Shown here piece by piece: positions 1 through 4,984 of a DNA stretch of 5,656 nucleotides (its first letter is position 1; each line of letters opens with the position of its first letter). The stretch is taken from NCBI GenBank assembly GCA_023437885.1, contig JAEZFH010000489.1:1-5656 (forward strand). Direction: 5' to 3'. The position numbers and the translations under genes are program-made. The notes under the pieces were generated by a model, which did no database searches, was not told where the DNA came from, and saw nothing but the letters and a program-made list of their open reading frames with translations. Origin of the DNA: Bacillota bacterium (GTDB lineage: Bacteria > Bacillota > Clostridia > Lachnospirales > Lachnospiraceae).

Positions 1-453
1 CTCAATTACCTGTACGAATACCGTTTTTGTTCTGTTGTTTTGATGCTTCATGCTTTGATCCTCCTTATGAATTGCTTTATAGGCGTCATAGACTTTCTGA
101 GGCAGAAAAAGCGGAATCGGAGGTGTAGTTTTACTATAATGGTGCGGAGATACCCCGAATTCCTTGGAGAAGGCTCTCGTGAAGCCCTCATGGGAATCGA
201 ATACAAAATCCAATGCCACATCGATAATCTTTGTATCGTTATCACGAAGAAGGAGAGCTGCTTTCGTCAGGCGTAAAGCCCGAAGATAATCAAAGGGAGT
301 CTTTTTGGTTACTTCCTTAAAGATTCTGGACATATGCCAGGGCGAATAGCCTGCAACCTTAGCCAGCTCCTGCAATGTGATAGCCTTAGTCAGATTTGCT
401 TCCATATACTCCTGTAAAATCTGTACCGTTTCATACGCTTTTGCGTTACTCAT
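1..453 (-). CDS. AraC-family transcriptional regulator, N-terminal 151 residues (cut by window edge)
   Basis: The minus strand reads open from the ATG at 453-451 to the left edge with no stop, giving 151 residues. Residues about 5-107 form an AraC/XylS DNA-binding domain with two helix-turn-helix units. The first is near residues 27-48, around LAKVAGYSPWHMSRIF. The second is near 75-99 and is followed by FGVSPHHYSK, the usual end of this domain. The domain lies at the N-terminus, and the last visible residues, TVFVQVIE, resemble the start of a GyrI-like effector-binding domain as in Rob-type regulators. That C-terminal assignment is inference because the sequence is cut. An AGGTGGTG ribosome site (rc of 459-466) supports the start. 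It is transcribed divergently from tsaE, and its likely promoter lies at 602-629 with a palindromic insertion at the expected start point. Its targets and inducer are unknown. Confidence 0.93.
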   Translation of the reverse strand, partial: MSNAKAYETVQILQEYMEANLTKAITLQELAKVAGYSPWHMSRIFKEVTKKTPFDYLRALRLTKAALLLRDNDTKIIDVALDFVFDSHEGFTRAFSKEFGVSPHHYSKTTPPIPLFLPQKVYDAYKAIHKEDQSMKHQNNRTKTVFVQVIE

Positions 454-524
454 GTTCTCACCACCTGTATATAGAGGATAACGCATTACGAAAAATTGTT
501 CTTGACTTGAATTGCTATATTTTC

Positions 525-593
525 GTTACAGTTCAGATGGTGTCAGGGTGGAGAGTATCATGCTCTTTGCTCTGACACCATCTGAACTGTAGC
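525..593. mobile_element. Small MITE-like palindromic insertion, copy 1 (69 bp)
   Basis: The arms at 527-546 and 572-591 are perfect 20-bp reverse complements beginning TACAGTTCAG, and the pairing extends to G525-C593 with one G-T wobble. The 25-base centre holds GGTGGAGAG and a weak inner AGAG/CTCT hairpin. An exact 8-bp direct repeat, ATATTTTC, flanks it at 517-524 and 594-601, as expected of a target-site duplication. The ends and the GGGTGGAGAG block recur in the larger palindrome at 3038-3232. No transposase is encoded, so mobilisation would have to be in trans. The parent transposon was not identified. Confidence 0.72.
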
Positions 594-601
594 ATATTTT
601 C

Positions 602-629
602 ATAATATCAAATTGAGCATTCAAGTCAA
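602..629 (-). promoter_or_regulatory. Probable promoter of the AraC-type gene
   Basis: Read on the minus strand, TTGACT (629-624) is followed after 16 bases by TATTAT (607-602). Each hexamer matches the sigma-A consensus at five of six positions. The predicted start, near 595, falls at the right edge of the small palindromic insertion, so the insertion hairpin would sit at the 5' end of the mRNA. No better promoter is seen between the insertion and the gene. Confidence 0.55.
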
Positions 630-673
630 TTGAAATCTGTATTTAAGAAATGCTATCTTTTTTTACGTGTTTC

Positions 674-682
674 TGCTATAAT
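674..682 (+). promoter_or_regulatory. Extended -10 promoter for the tsaE-tsaB-rimI operon
   Basis: TGCTATAAT combines a TG extended -10 motif with a consensus TATAAT hexamer at 677-682. The -35 region is T-rich with no good hexamer, which fits extended -10 promoters. The predicted start near 689 gives a leader of about 55 bases that can form a small GCGCT/AGCGC hairpin (702-706 with 715-719). Confidence 0.55.
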
Positions 683-743
683 GATGCCGTTTAGTAGGAG
701 AGCGCTGTCAGAGAAGCGCAGATGGAAAGGTACGGAGAATATC

Positions 744-1163
744 ATGATTATAGAGAGCTTTAGCGCGCAGGATACCTATCGGATCGGATATGAGTTGGGT
801 TCCGGTGCACAAAAAGGCGGTATTTTTTGCCTTGGCGGAGATCTGGGGGTTGGAAAGACAGTGTTTACCCAGGGCTTTGCCAAGGGACTTGGAATAGAAG
901 AAGCGGTAAGCAGTCCAACTTTCACCATTATTCAGGAATATGAAGGAGGAAAATTGCCGCTGTATCATTTTGATGTATACCGGATTGCCGATTTGGATGA
1001 GATGGAGGAAATCGGGTATGAGGACTATTTTTACGGAGATGGAGTCTGCCTGATTGAATGGGCGGAATTGATCGGGGAATTGCTGCCCGGGAACAGGACA
1101 ACCGTCACCATCAGAAAAGATCTGAGCAAGGGCTTTGATTATAGAGAAATCACGGTGGAATAG
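744..1163 (+). CDS. tsaE: tRNA t6A synthesis ATPase TsaE (YjeE)
   Basis: This 139-residue protein is the ATPase of the bacterial t6A37 tRNA modification complex. In that family it binds the TsaB-TsaD dimer and drives the cycle by ATP hydrolysis in the cytoplasm. Visible features in order are the P-loop GDLGVGKT at residues 32-39, SSPTF at 56-60, LYHFDVYR at 73-80 and the Walker B-like LIEWAE at 103-108. The length is normal for the family. I chose the ATG at 744 because GGAG (734-737) sits 6 bases upstream and the protein then starts MIIESFS, as family members do. An in-frame TTG at 630 would lie upstream of the promoter and add an unrelated 38-residue tail. The stop lies 18 bases before tsaB, so the two are cotranscribed. 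Confidence 0.95.
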   Translation: MIIESFSAQDTYRIGYELGSGAQKGGIFCLGGDLGVGKTVFTQGFAKGLGIEEAVSSPTFTIIQEYEGGKLPLYHFDVYRIADLDEMEEIGYEDYFYGDGVCLIEWAELIGELLPGNRTTVTIRKDLSKGFDYREITVE

Positions 1164-1181
1164 AGGAAAGGAGTATGGTCA

Positions 1182-1913
1182 ATGAAGATATTGGCACTAG
1201 ACAGTTCAGGGCTGGTTGCTTCCGTAGCTATCGTAACAGAAGAGACAACCCTCGCGGAATATACAGTAAATTATAAGAAGACCCATTCGCAGACACTCCT
1301 TCCAATGCTGAATGAAGTCGTAAAAATGGTGGAGCTGGACCTTTCGGAGGTGGATGCCGTTGCCGTTGCCGCCGGACCGGGCTCCTTTACAGGGCTGCGC
1401 ATCGGCAGTGCCACAGCCAAGGGACTGGGATTGGCTTTGAAAAAGCCCATAATACCAGTACCTACTCTGGAGGGATTGGCCTATAATTTGTATGGGGCAG
1501 ACAAAATCATCTGTCCGCTGATGGATGCCAGAAGAAATCAGGTCTACACTGGCTTGTACAGATTCAGCGGCAAGGAGTTCCAGATAAGGAAGGATGCTGC
1601 TGCGATGGATATGGAGGAGCTTTTGGAGGAATTGAATCAAGCCGGAGGGGAAGTAATCTTTCTTGGAGATGGATCGGCGGTATACAAAGAGCTGATTCTT
1701 GGGAAGCTGAGGATCCCCTGTTCCTTTGCGCCGGTGCATCTGAACCGGCAGAGGGCCGGTGCGATTGGAGCCCGGGGAATAGAATTATATCAGAAAAATA
1801 TTTATGAGGATGCTGCTTCACATGAACCAGTATATCTGAGAGTATCTCAGGCGGAAAGGGAGCGGGCCGCAAAACTGGAGAGAGCCGGGAAGCCGGAGCA
1901 TAAGGAAGGTTGA
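1182..1913 (+). CDS. tsaB: tRNA t6A synthesis protein TsaB (YeaZ)
   Basis: TsaB is the ASKHA-fold partner that dimerises with TsaD and recruits TsaE for N6-threonylcarbamoylation of A37 in ANN-decoding tRNAs. The 243-residue protein shows ALDSSG at residues 5-10, THSQTLLP at 34-41, the signature GPGSFTGLRIG at 65-75, PLMDARRNQVY at 112-122 and the C-terminal EPVYLR at 215-220. It lacks the HxxGH metal site, which separates it from TsaD. The last 20 or so residues are a charged tail rich in Arg, Lys and Glu and are probably flexible. AAAGGAG (1167-1173) lies 8 bases before the ATG. Only four bases separate its stop from rimI, so translational coupling is likely. Confidence 0.96.
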   Translation: MKILALDSSGLVASVAIVTEETTLAEYTVNYKKTHSQTLLPMLNEVVKMVELDLSEVDAVAVAAGPGSFTGLRIGSATAKGLGLALKKPIIPVPTLEGLAYNLYGADKIICPLMDARRNQVYTGLYRFSGKEFQIRKDAAAMDMEELLEELNQAGGEVIFLGDGSAVYKELILGKLRIPCSFAPVHLNRQRAGAIGARGIELYQKNIYEDAASHEPVYLRVSQAERERAAKLERAGKPEHKEG

Positions 1914-1917
1914 TACC

Positions 1918-2358
1918 ATGGAGATTCGTACAATGACCCTGGCTGACCTGGAGCAGGTCTGTACCATAGAAGAGGAAAGCTTTTCGGATCCCTGGAGTGA
2001 GGAGGATTTTCGCAGTGCGCTTCTGGATGAGAAGAATGATTATCTGGTAGCGGAAGCCAAAGGCCAGGTTGCCGGCTATTGCGGCTTCTGGGGTGTTGTT
2101 GGAGAAGGAGATATCTTCAATGTTGCGGTAAAGAAGGAATTCCGGAGACAGCACATCGGGGAGGCCATGCTGAAAGAATTGCTTCGACGGGGTCTGGCAA
2201 AGGGGATTACCTCCTTCACATTGGAAGTGCGCAGCTCCAATGAGGCGGCGATCCGGCTGTATGAGTCGCTTGGTTTTGTCAAAGAGGGCATTCGCAAGGA
2301 GTTCTATTCAAAGCCGAAAGAGGATGCTGTCATTATGTGGTTGAATACGATACAGTAA
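1918..2358 (+). CDS. rimI: Ribosomal-protein-alanine N-acetyltransferase RimI (GNAT family)
   Basis: This 146-residue GNAT acetyltransferase uses acetyl-CoA. In the characterised RimI enzymes the substrate is the N-terminal alanine of ribosomal protein S18. Visible features are the N-terminal substrate-side segment SDPWSEEDF (residues 23-31), the beta strand GDIFNVAV (64-71), the acetyl-CoA pyrophosphate loop RRQHIGEA (76-83) and motif B, LEVRSSNEAAIRLYESLGF (102-120), with the conserved Glu103, Asn108 and Tyr115. AAGGAAGG (1902-1909) gives the ribosome site. Its place directly after tsaE-tsaB is the standard Firmicute order and supports RimI over another GNAT. The exact substrate here is inference. 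No intrinsic terminator follows, so read-through into the next unit is possible. Confidence 0.92.
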   Translation: MEIRTMTLADLEQVCTIEEESFSDPWSEEDFRSALLDEKNDYLVAEAKGQVAGYCGFWGVVGEGDIFNVAVKKEFRRQHIGEAMLKELLRRGLAKGITSFTLEVRSSNEAAIRLYESLGFVKEGIRKEFYSKPKEDAVIMWLNTIQ

Positions 2359-2388
2359 TTCCCACTGTAAAAATACCTGATAACGTAT

Positions 2389-2394
2389 TATAAT
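2389..2394 (+). promoter_or_regulatory. -10 element of a probable promoter for the small CxxC gene
   Basis: A perfect TATAAT lies 30 bases after the rimI stop. The best -35 candidate is poor: TGTAAA at 2366-2371 with a 17-base gap, or CTGTAA one base earlier. The predicted start near 2400-2402 coincides with the first base of the tandem structured repeats, which supports the idea that they form an RNA leader. Confidence 0.5.
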
Positions 2395-2399
2395 ATAGA

Positions 2400-2575
2400 C
2401 GTAGTGAGCATGCTGAAAGCTTGCTTGTGAGCATGCGGTCGGAACGGGAGATCATAAACACAGCTTTGTCTATGATATTATGAAAGCGTAGTGAGAAAAT
2501 GCAAGCTCGCTTGCAATTTTCGATCAGAGCTGGTGATCATGAATGTGTTTTTCATCATGATAAAATAAGCCTACG
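2400..2575 (+). ncRNA. Tandem two-unit structured leader RNA (unclassified)
   Basis: Two related units start with the identical 9-mer CGTAGTGAG at 2400-2408 and 2487-2495, 87 bases apart. Each has a first hairpin, a linker of 14-15 bases, and a second hairpin that begins ATCAT. Unit 1 has GCATGCT/AGCATGC (2408-2414 with 2430-2436) and ATCATA/TATGAT (2451-2456 with 2471-2476, extended by ACA/TGT). Unit 2 has AAAATGCAAG/CTTGCAATTTT (2496-2505 with 2510-2520, one bulge) and ATCATGAATG/CATCATGAT (2536-2545 with 2553-2561, one bulge). Stem sequences differ between units but pairing is kept. A single CTACG at 2571-2575 can pair with the CGTAG of either unit. I recognise no known riboswitch class. 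It could instead be an intergenic repeat. Confidence 0.5.
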
Positions 2576-2612
2576 AAGAGCAATGCGTGCATCATATCAG
2601 GAGGGATAAGTC

Positions 2613-2861
2613 GTGAAAAGGGCAGATAACGTGAATAAGAGCGGGGAAAATCCGATTTGCTGTAATTCTTGCGGAAAAGTATTGAGGGTTGAGAATGGCA
2701 TTCTGAAGGAGGATGCGTTTGAGGCTACCAAGGAGTGGGGTTACTTTTCCAGAAGAGATATGGAAGTGCACCATTTCAATCTATGCGAGGAATGCTATGA
2801 CAAAATGATTTCAAAATTTATGATTCCGATAGAAATACGAAAAAAACTTGAGGTATTATAA
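2613..2861 (+). CDS. Small double-CxxC (zinc-ribbon-like) protein of unknown function
   Basis: This 82-residue protein starts with GTG, set by AGGAGGG (2599-2605) 7 bases upstream. It carries CNSC at residues 17-20 (preceded by Cys16) and CEEC at 58-61, with His53 and His54 nearby. This spacing suggests one zinc-binding ribbon or treble clef, and the pairs flank a well-formed middle containing WGYFSRRDMEVHHFNLC. I recall similar short proteins annotated as hypothetical in clostridia but cannot name a family. No signal peptide or membrane segment is seen, so it is probably cytoplasmic. It appears to be its own transcription unit, with a structured leader upstream and a terminator at 2910-2957. 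Nucleic-acid or protein binding is a guess from the fold type only. Confidence 0.8.
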   Translation: MKRADNVNKSGENPICCNSCGKVLRVENGILKEDAFEATKEWGYFSRRDMEVHHFNLCEECYDKMISKFMIPIEIRKKLEVL

Positions 2862-2909
2862 GTAGGACAGGCTTTCCCAGTATGGGAGGGTTATTACCGG
2901 AGAGTAAAC

Positions 2910-2957
2910 AGCTATGAGCATCTGTGAATTTTGCAGATTTCATAGCTTTTTTCTTTT
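2910..2957 (+). terminator. Intrinsic terminator after the small CxxC gene
   Basis: AGCTATGA (2910-2917) pairs with TCATAGCT (2940-2947), and inside it ATCTG (2920-2924) pairs with CAGAT (2934-2938), leaving a 9-base loop. The stem runs into a T tract (2947-2952, then 2954-2957). This should end the transcript from the 2389 promoter and separate it from rnz. Confidence 0.88.
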
Positions 2958-3037
2958 AGGTAGAAAGAGATTGCTTGCAGATGCCGATATAGAATTAGAT
3001 AGGACTTATCGTATCAGCCGCTGAGTTTTTGGCGAGC

Positions 3038-3232
3038 GTTACAGTTCAGCCTGTGGCTGGGCGGAGAGCATAATACCCCCTCACACACAGGACGGAAGAC
3101 ACATGACTGGATTTGTATGCCACATTCGTACAAATGTGTTCGCCTGTGACATACAAATCCAATCACATGTCTTCCATACAGTGCATTATGGGGGTATTAT
3201 GCTCTCCACCCAGCCACAGGCTGAACTGTAAC
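3038..3232. mobile_element. MITE-like long palindrome, copy 2 (195 bp)
   Basis: Outer arms 3038-3061 and 3209-3232 are perfect 24-bp reverse complements starting GTTACAGTTCAG. After one mismatch, 3063-3080 pairs perfectly with 3190-3207 (18 bp). After an unpaired bubble, 3094-3119 pairs with 3150-3175 with a few mismatches, and an imperfect dyad at 3121-3138 lies near the centre. TGGCGAG at 3030-3036 and 3233-3239 flanks it as a direct repeat (7 of 8 if the next base is counted), consistent with a target duplication. The ends and the GGGTGGAGAGCAT block match the 69-bp copy at 525-593. It encodes no transposase. As RNA it would fold into a very long hairpin. Confidence 0.78.
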
Positions 3233-3261
3233 TGGCGAGTTTCTTCATGTGAACAATTATC

Positions 3262-3291
3262 TGGACAAATACTTGGAAATACTGTTAAAAT
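3262..3291 (+). promoter_or_regulatory. Probable rnz promoter
   Basis: TGGACA (3262-3267) and TAAAAT (3286-3291) each match the sigma-A hexamers at five of six positions with an 18-base spacer. The predicted start near 3298 gives a leader of about 70 bases before rnz. The promoter lies just right of the long palindrome, so rnz expression need not cross that hairpin. Confidence 0.55.
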
Positions 3292-3370
3292 AAAAACAAC
3301 AATGATTTCATTCAGAGTAAATGAAGATGGAACTCAAATGGAGATAAAACTCAAATAGGAAGGCAGAAGA

Positions 3371-4285
3371 ATGTTAGATGTATGTTTATTAGGGACCGGT
3401 GGGATGATGCCCTTGCCGGGAAGGTGGTTAACGGCGCTGATGACAAGATATAATGGAAGCAGCTTGTTGGTAGACTGCGGGGAAGGTACACAGATTACAA
3501 TACGGGAAAAGGGATGGAGCTTTCATTCCATTGATATTATATGCTTCACTCATTATCATGGAGATCATATCAGCGGACTTCCAGGTTTGCTGCTGTCTAT
3601 GGGGAATGCCGACCGGACGGAGCCGGTAACCCTGATTGGCCCGAAAGGCTTGGAACGGGTAGTGAATTCCCTTCGGGTGATCGCTCCCGAGCTGCCGTTT
3701 CAACTTAATTTTATAGAGCTTGCTTCACCGGAGGAGGTTCTTGAGCTCCAGGGGTACCGGATTAAGGCGTTTCAGGTGAAGCATAATGTGATTTGCTATG
3801 GCTACAGCATTTATATTAAGCGCGGAGGCAGATTCCATACGGAGAGAGCACTGGAGAATCAGGTGCCTCAGAAATTCTGGAACCGCCTGCAGAAGGGAGA
3901 CACCATTACGGACGGGGAGATTACCTATACTCCGGATATGGTGATCGGACCGGAACGCAAAGGCATTAAGCTTACCTATTGTACCGATTCCAGGCCGACA
4001 AAAGCAATCTCAGAGAATGCAGCCGATTCGGATTTGTTCATCTGTGAAGGCATGTACGGGGAGCAGGATAAGGACAATAAGGCGAAGGAGTATAAGCATA
4101 TGACCTTCCGTGAAGCAGCGGCCCTTGCCAGGGCTGCAAAGGTCAAGGAATTATGGCTGACCCATTATAGCCCCTCGCTTACAAGGCCCGAGGATTATAT
4201 CGGAGAGGCAAAGAGCATATTTGCGAATACGCGAATAGGGAAAGACCGTAAAAGTATAACCTTGGAATTTGACAAGGAGGAGTAG
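3371..4285 (+). CDS. rnz: Ribonuclease Z (tRNA 3'-endonuclease)
   Basis: This 304-residue metallo-beta-lactamase-fold nuclease is of the type that cuts tRNA precursors just after the discriminator base when CCA is not encoded. The metal site is visible: HYHGDH at residues 61-66 (His61, His63, Asp65, His66), His138 in VKHNV, Asp206 in CTDSRP, His243 in YKHMT and His265 in LTHYSP. The N-terminus LGTGGMMPLPGRWLT and DCGEGTQ (35-41) are typical of clostridial RNase Z. Residues about 150-180 occupy the place of the flexible arm that grips tRNA, though I do not see the usual Gly-Pro-rich form there. The length is normal. AGGAAGG (3357-3363) lies 7 bases before the ATG. It probably starts a transcript continuing into the next gene, 23 bases downstream. 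Confidence 0.94.
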   Translation: MLDVCLLGTGGMMPLPGRWLTALMTRYNGSSLLVDCGEGTQITIREKGWSFHSIDIICFTHYHGDHISGLPGLLLSMGNADRTEPVTLIGPKGLERVVNSLRVIAPELPFQLNFIELASPEEVLELQGYRIKAFQVKHNVICYGYSIYIKRGGRFHTERALENQVPQKFWNRLQKGDTITDGEITYTPDMVIGPERKGIKLTYCTDSRPTKAISENAADSDLFICEGMYGEQDKDNKAKEYKHMTFREAAALARAAKVKELWLTHYSPSLTRPEDYIGEAKSIFANTRIGKDRKSITLEFDKEE

Positions 4286-4308
4286 CGGAATACGTAAGGA
4301 GGCAGGGT

Positions 4309-4887
4309 ATGTATAAGGCAAAGAATCGCACGGCAGCCACAGTTATTACGATGATCGTGATAGCGCTTGCTGTTTTATCATTTTATTTCTATTGGTCCTA
4401 TCGGAGTGTGCCCTTGGAGGATACCTCCGAAGAGAATATGACAGAGGCCGAGAAGCTTCTGAATAAGGATCTGAAAGAGTCTTATCCCGAAACGCCCAGA
4501 GAAGTTGTAAAATTATTCGGCAGTATGATGAAGGTGCTGTATGATAATATCTCTGATGATGAGGTGAAGGCGCTTGGGATAAAAATAAGAGAATTATATG
4601 ATGAGGATTTTCTGGCAGCAAACCCGGAGGAGACCTACCTTACGAATCTCTATTCGGATATTGCCTCCTGGAAGGAGAAGAACCGGCGAATTACCACCTA
4701 TTATCTGGTGAATCAAGAACTGGAGCAGAAGAAGGAACTGGATGGCAGGGAGTATGCCGTCGTATATATCTCCTATACGATCCAGGAAAATATAAAATTT
4801 ACTGAGACATGGAAGGTAATGCTGCGTCAGAATGAGAATAAGCAATGGAAAATTCTCGGCTGGCAGGTTGTGCCTGAGGAAGAATAG
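4309..4887 (+). CDS. Membrane-anchored protein of unknown function
   Basis: This 192-residue protein begins with a short basic segment (MYKAKNR) and one hydrophobic helix at residues about 9-29, with no cysteine for a lipobox. It is therefore probably a single-pass membrane anchor or uncleaved signal, with residues 30-192 outside the cell. The outer part is acidic and predicted mostly helical (around 45-130), then strand-rich. It ends EYAVVYISYTIQ ... ETWKVMLRQNENKQWKILGWQVVP, a pattern common in NTF2-like or SnoaL-like folds. It resembles a DUF family of clostridia (possibly DUF6715), which I cannot confirm. TAAGGAGG (4295-4302) is a near-perfect ribosome site. It sits between rnz and tsaD, but nothing in the sequence ties it to tRNA work. 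Confidence 0.82.
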   Translation: MYKAKNRTAATVITMIVIALAVLSFYFYWSYRSVPLEDTSEENMTEAEKLLNKDLKESYPETPREVVKLFGSMMKVLYDNISDDEVKALGIKIRELYDEDFLAANPEETYLTNLYSDIASWKEKNRRITTYYLVNQELEQKKELDGREYAVVYISYTIQENIKFTETWKVMLRQNENKQWKILGWQVVPEEE

Positions 4888-4984
4888 CAAGGTGGTGCCA
4901 ACGGAGTTCACTTGATAGAGCATATAACACAGTAGCTCTGGAGAGTGATATGGAATGCACCTACAGCAGCAGATGGAGGTTAGA

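Larger units (their letters stand above)
502..629. repeat. Outer inverted repeat (dyad) split by an insertion
   Basis: TTGACTTGAAT at 502-512 is an exact reverse complement of ATTCAAGTCAA at 619-629. With one bulged base the match extends inward through TGCT/AGCA. Removing the 525-593 insertion and one copy of the flanking direct repeat leaves a dyad of about 51 bp with an inner ATATT/AATAT pair. This could be an ancestral operator between the two divergent genes. A role in binding the AraC-type protein is only inference. Confidence 0.7.
2958..3370. other. Intergenic region without a convincing gene
   Basis: This 413-base stretch between the terminator and rnz holds the long palindrome at 3038-3232 and a likely rnz promoter at 3262-3291. 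The flanks, about 2970-3023 and 3234-3293, contain short open stretches with protein-like composition but stops in frame and no ribosome site. They may be relics of a lost gene or chance. An open frame running from 3113 into 3358 lies mostly inside the palindrome and is not credible as a gene. Confidence 0.6.

Noticed and set aside
40..276. Plus-strand open frame of 78 codons at the left edge
   Set aside because: It lies wholly opposite the AraC-type coding sequence, which has clear domain motifs.
630..743. N-terminal extension of tsaE from an in-frame TTG at 630
   Set aside because: It would start upstream of the extended -10 promoter, has no ribosome site and adds residues not found in TsaE. 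The ATG at 744 has GGAG at proper spacing.
1564..2154. Minus-strand open frame of 196 codons opposite tsaB and rimI
   Set aside because: It overlaps two well-supported genes on the other strand and has no recognisable motif, so it is a shadow of their codon pattern.
2351..2369. TACAGT/ACTGTA hairpin just after rimI as a terminator
   Set aside because: It is only 6 bp and is followed by A residues, not T, on the plus strand.
2400..2575. CRISPR array
   Set aside because: There are only two imperfect units with hairpins in place of spacers. Nothing here has CRISPR geometry, and no cas gene is visible.
3113..3358. Open frame of 81 codons on the plus strand upstream of rnz
   Set aside because: More than half lies inside the palindrome, with no ribosome site and low-complexity Cys/Ser-rich content. 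Only its last 18 codons are worth a note.
4890..4910. AAGGTGGTGCC resembling a T-box antiterminator core
   Set aside because: No specifier stem, no terminator or antiterminator pairing and no space for a T-box between the two genes.
4955..4984. Earlier in-frame starts of tsaD (ATG 4955 or 4973)
   Set aside because: GGAGAG at 4940-4945 could serve the 4955 start, but the GGAGG at 4975-4979 and the family's usual N-terminus favour 4985.
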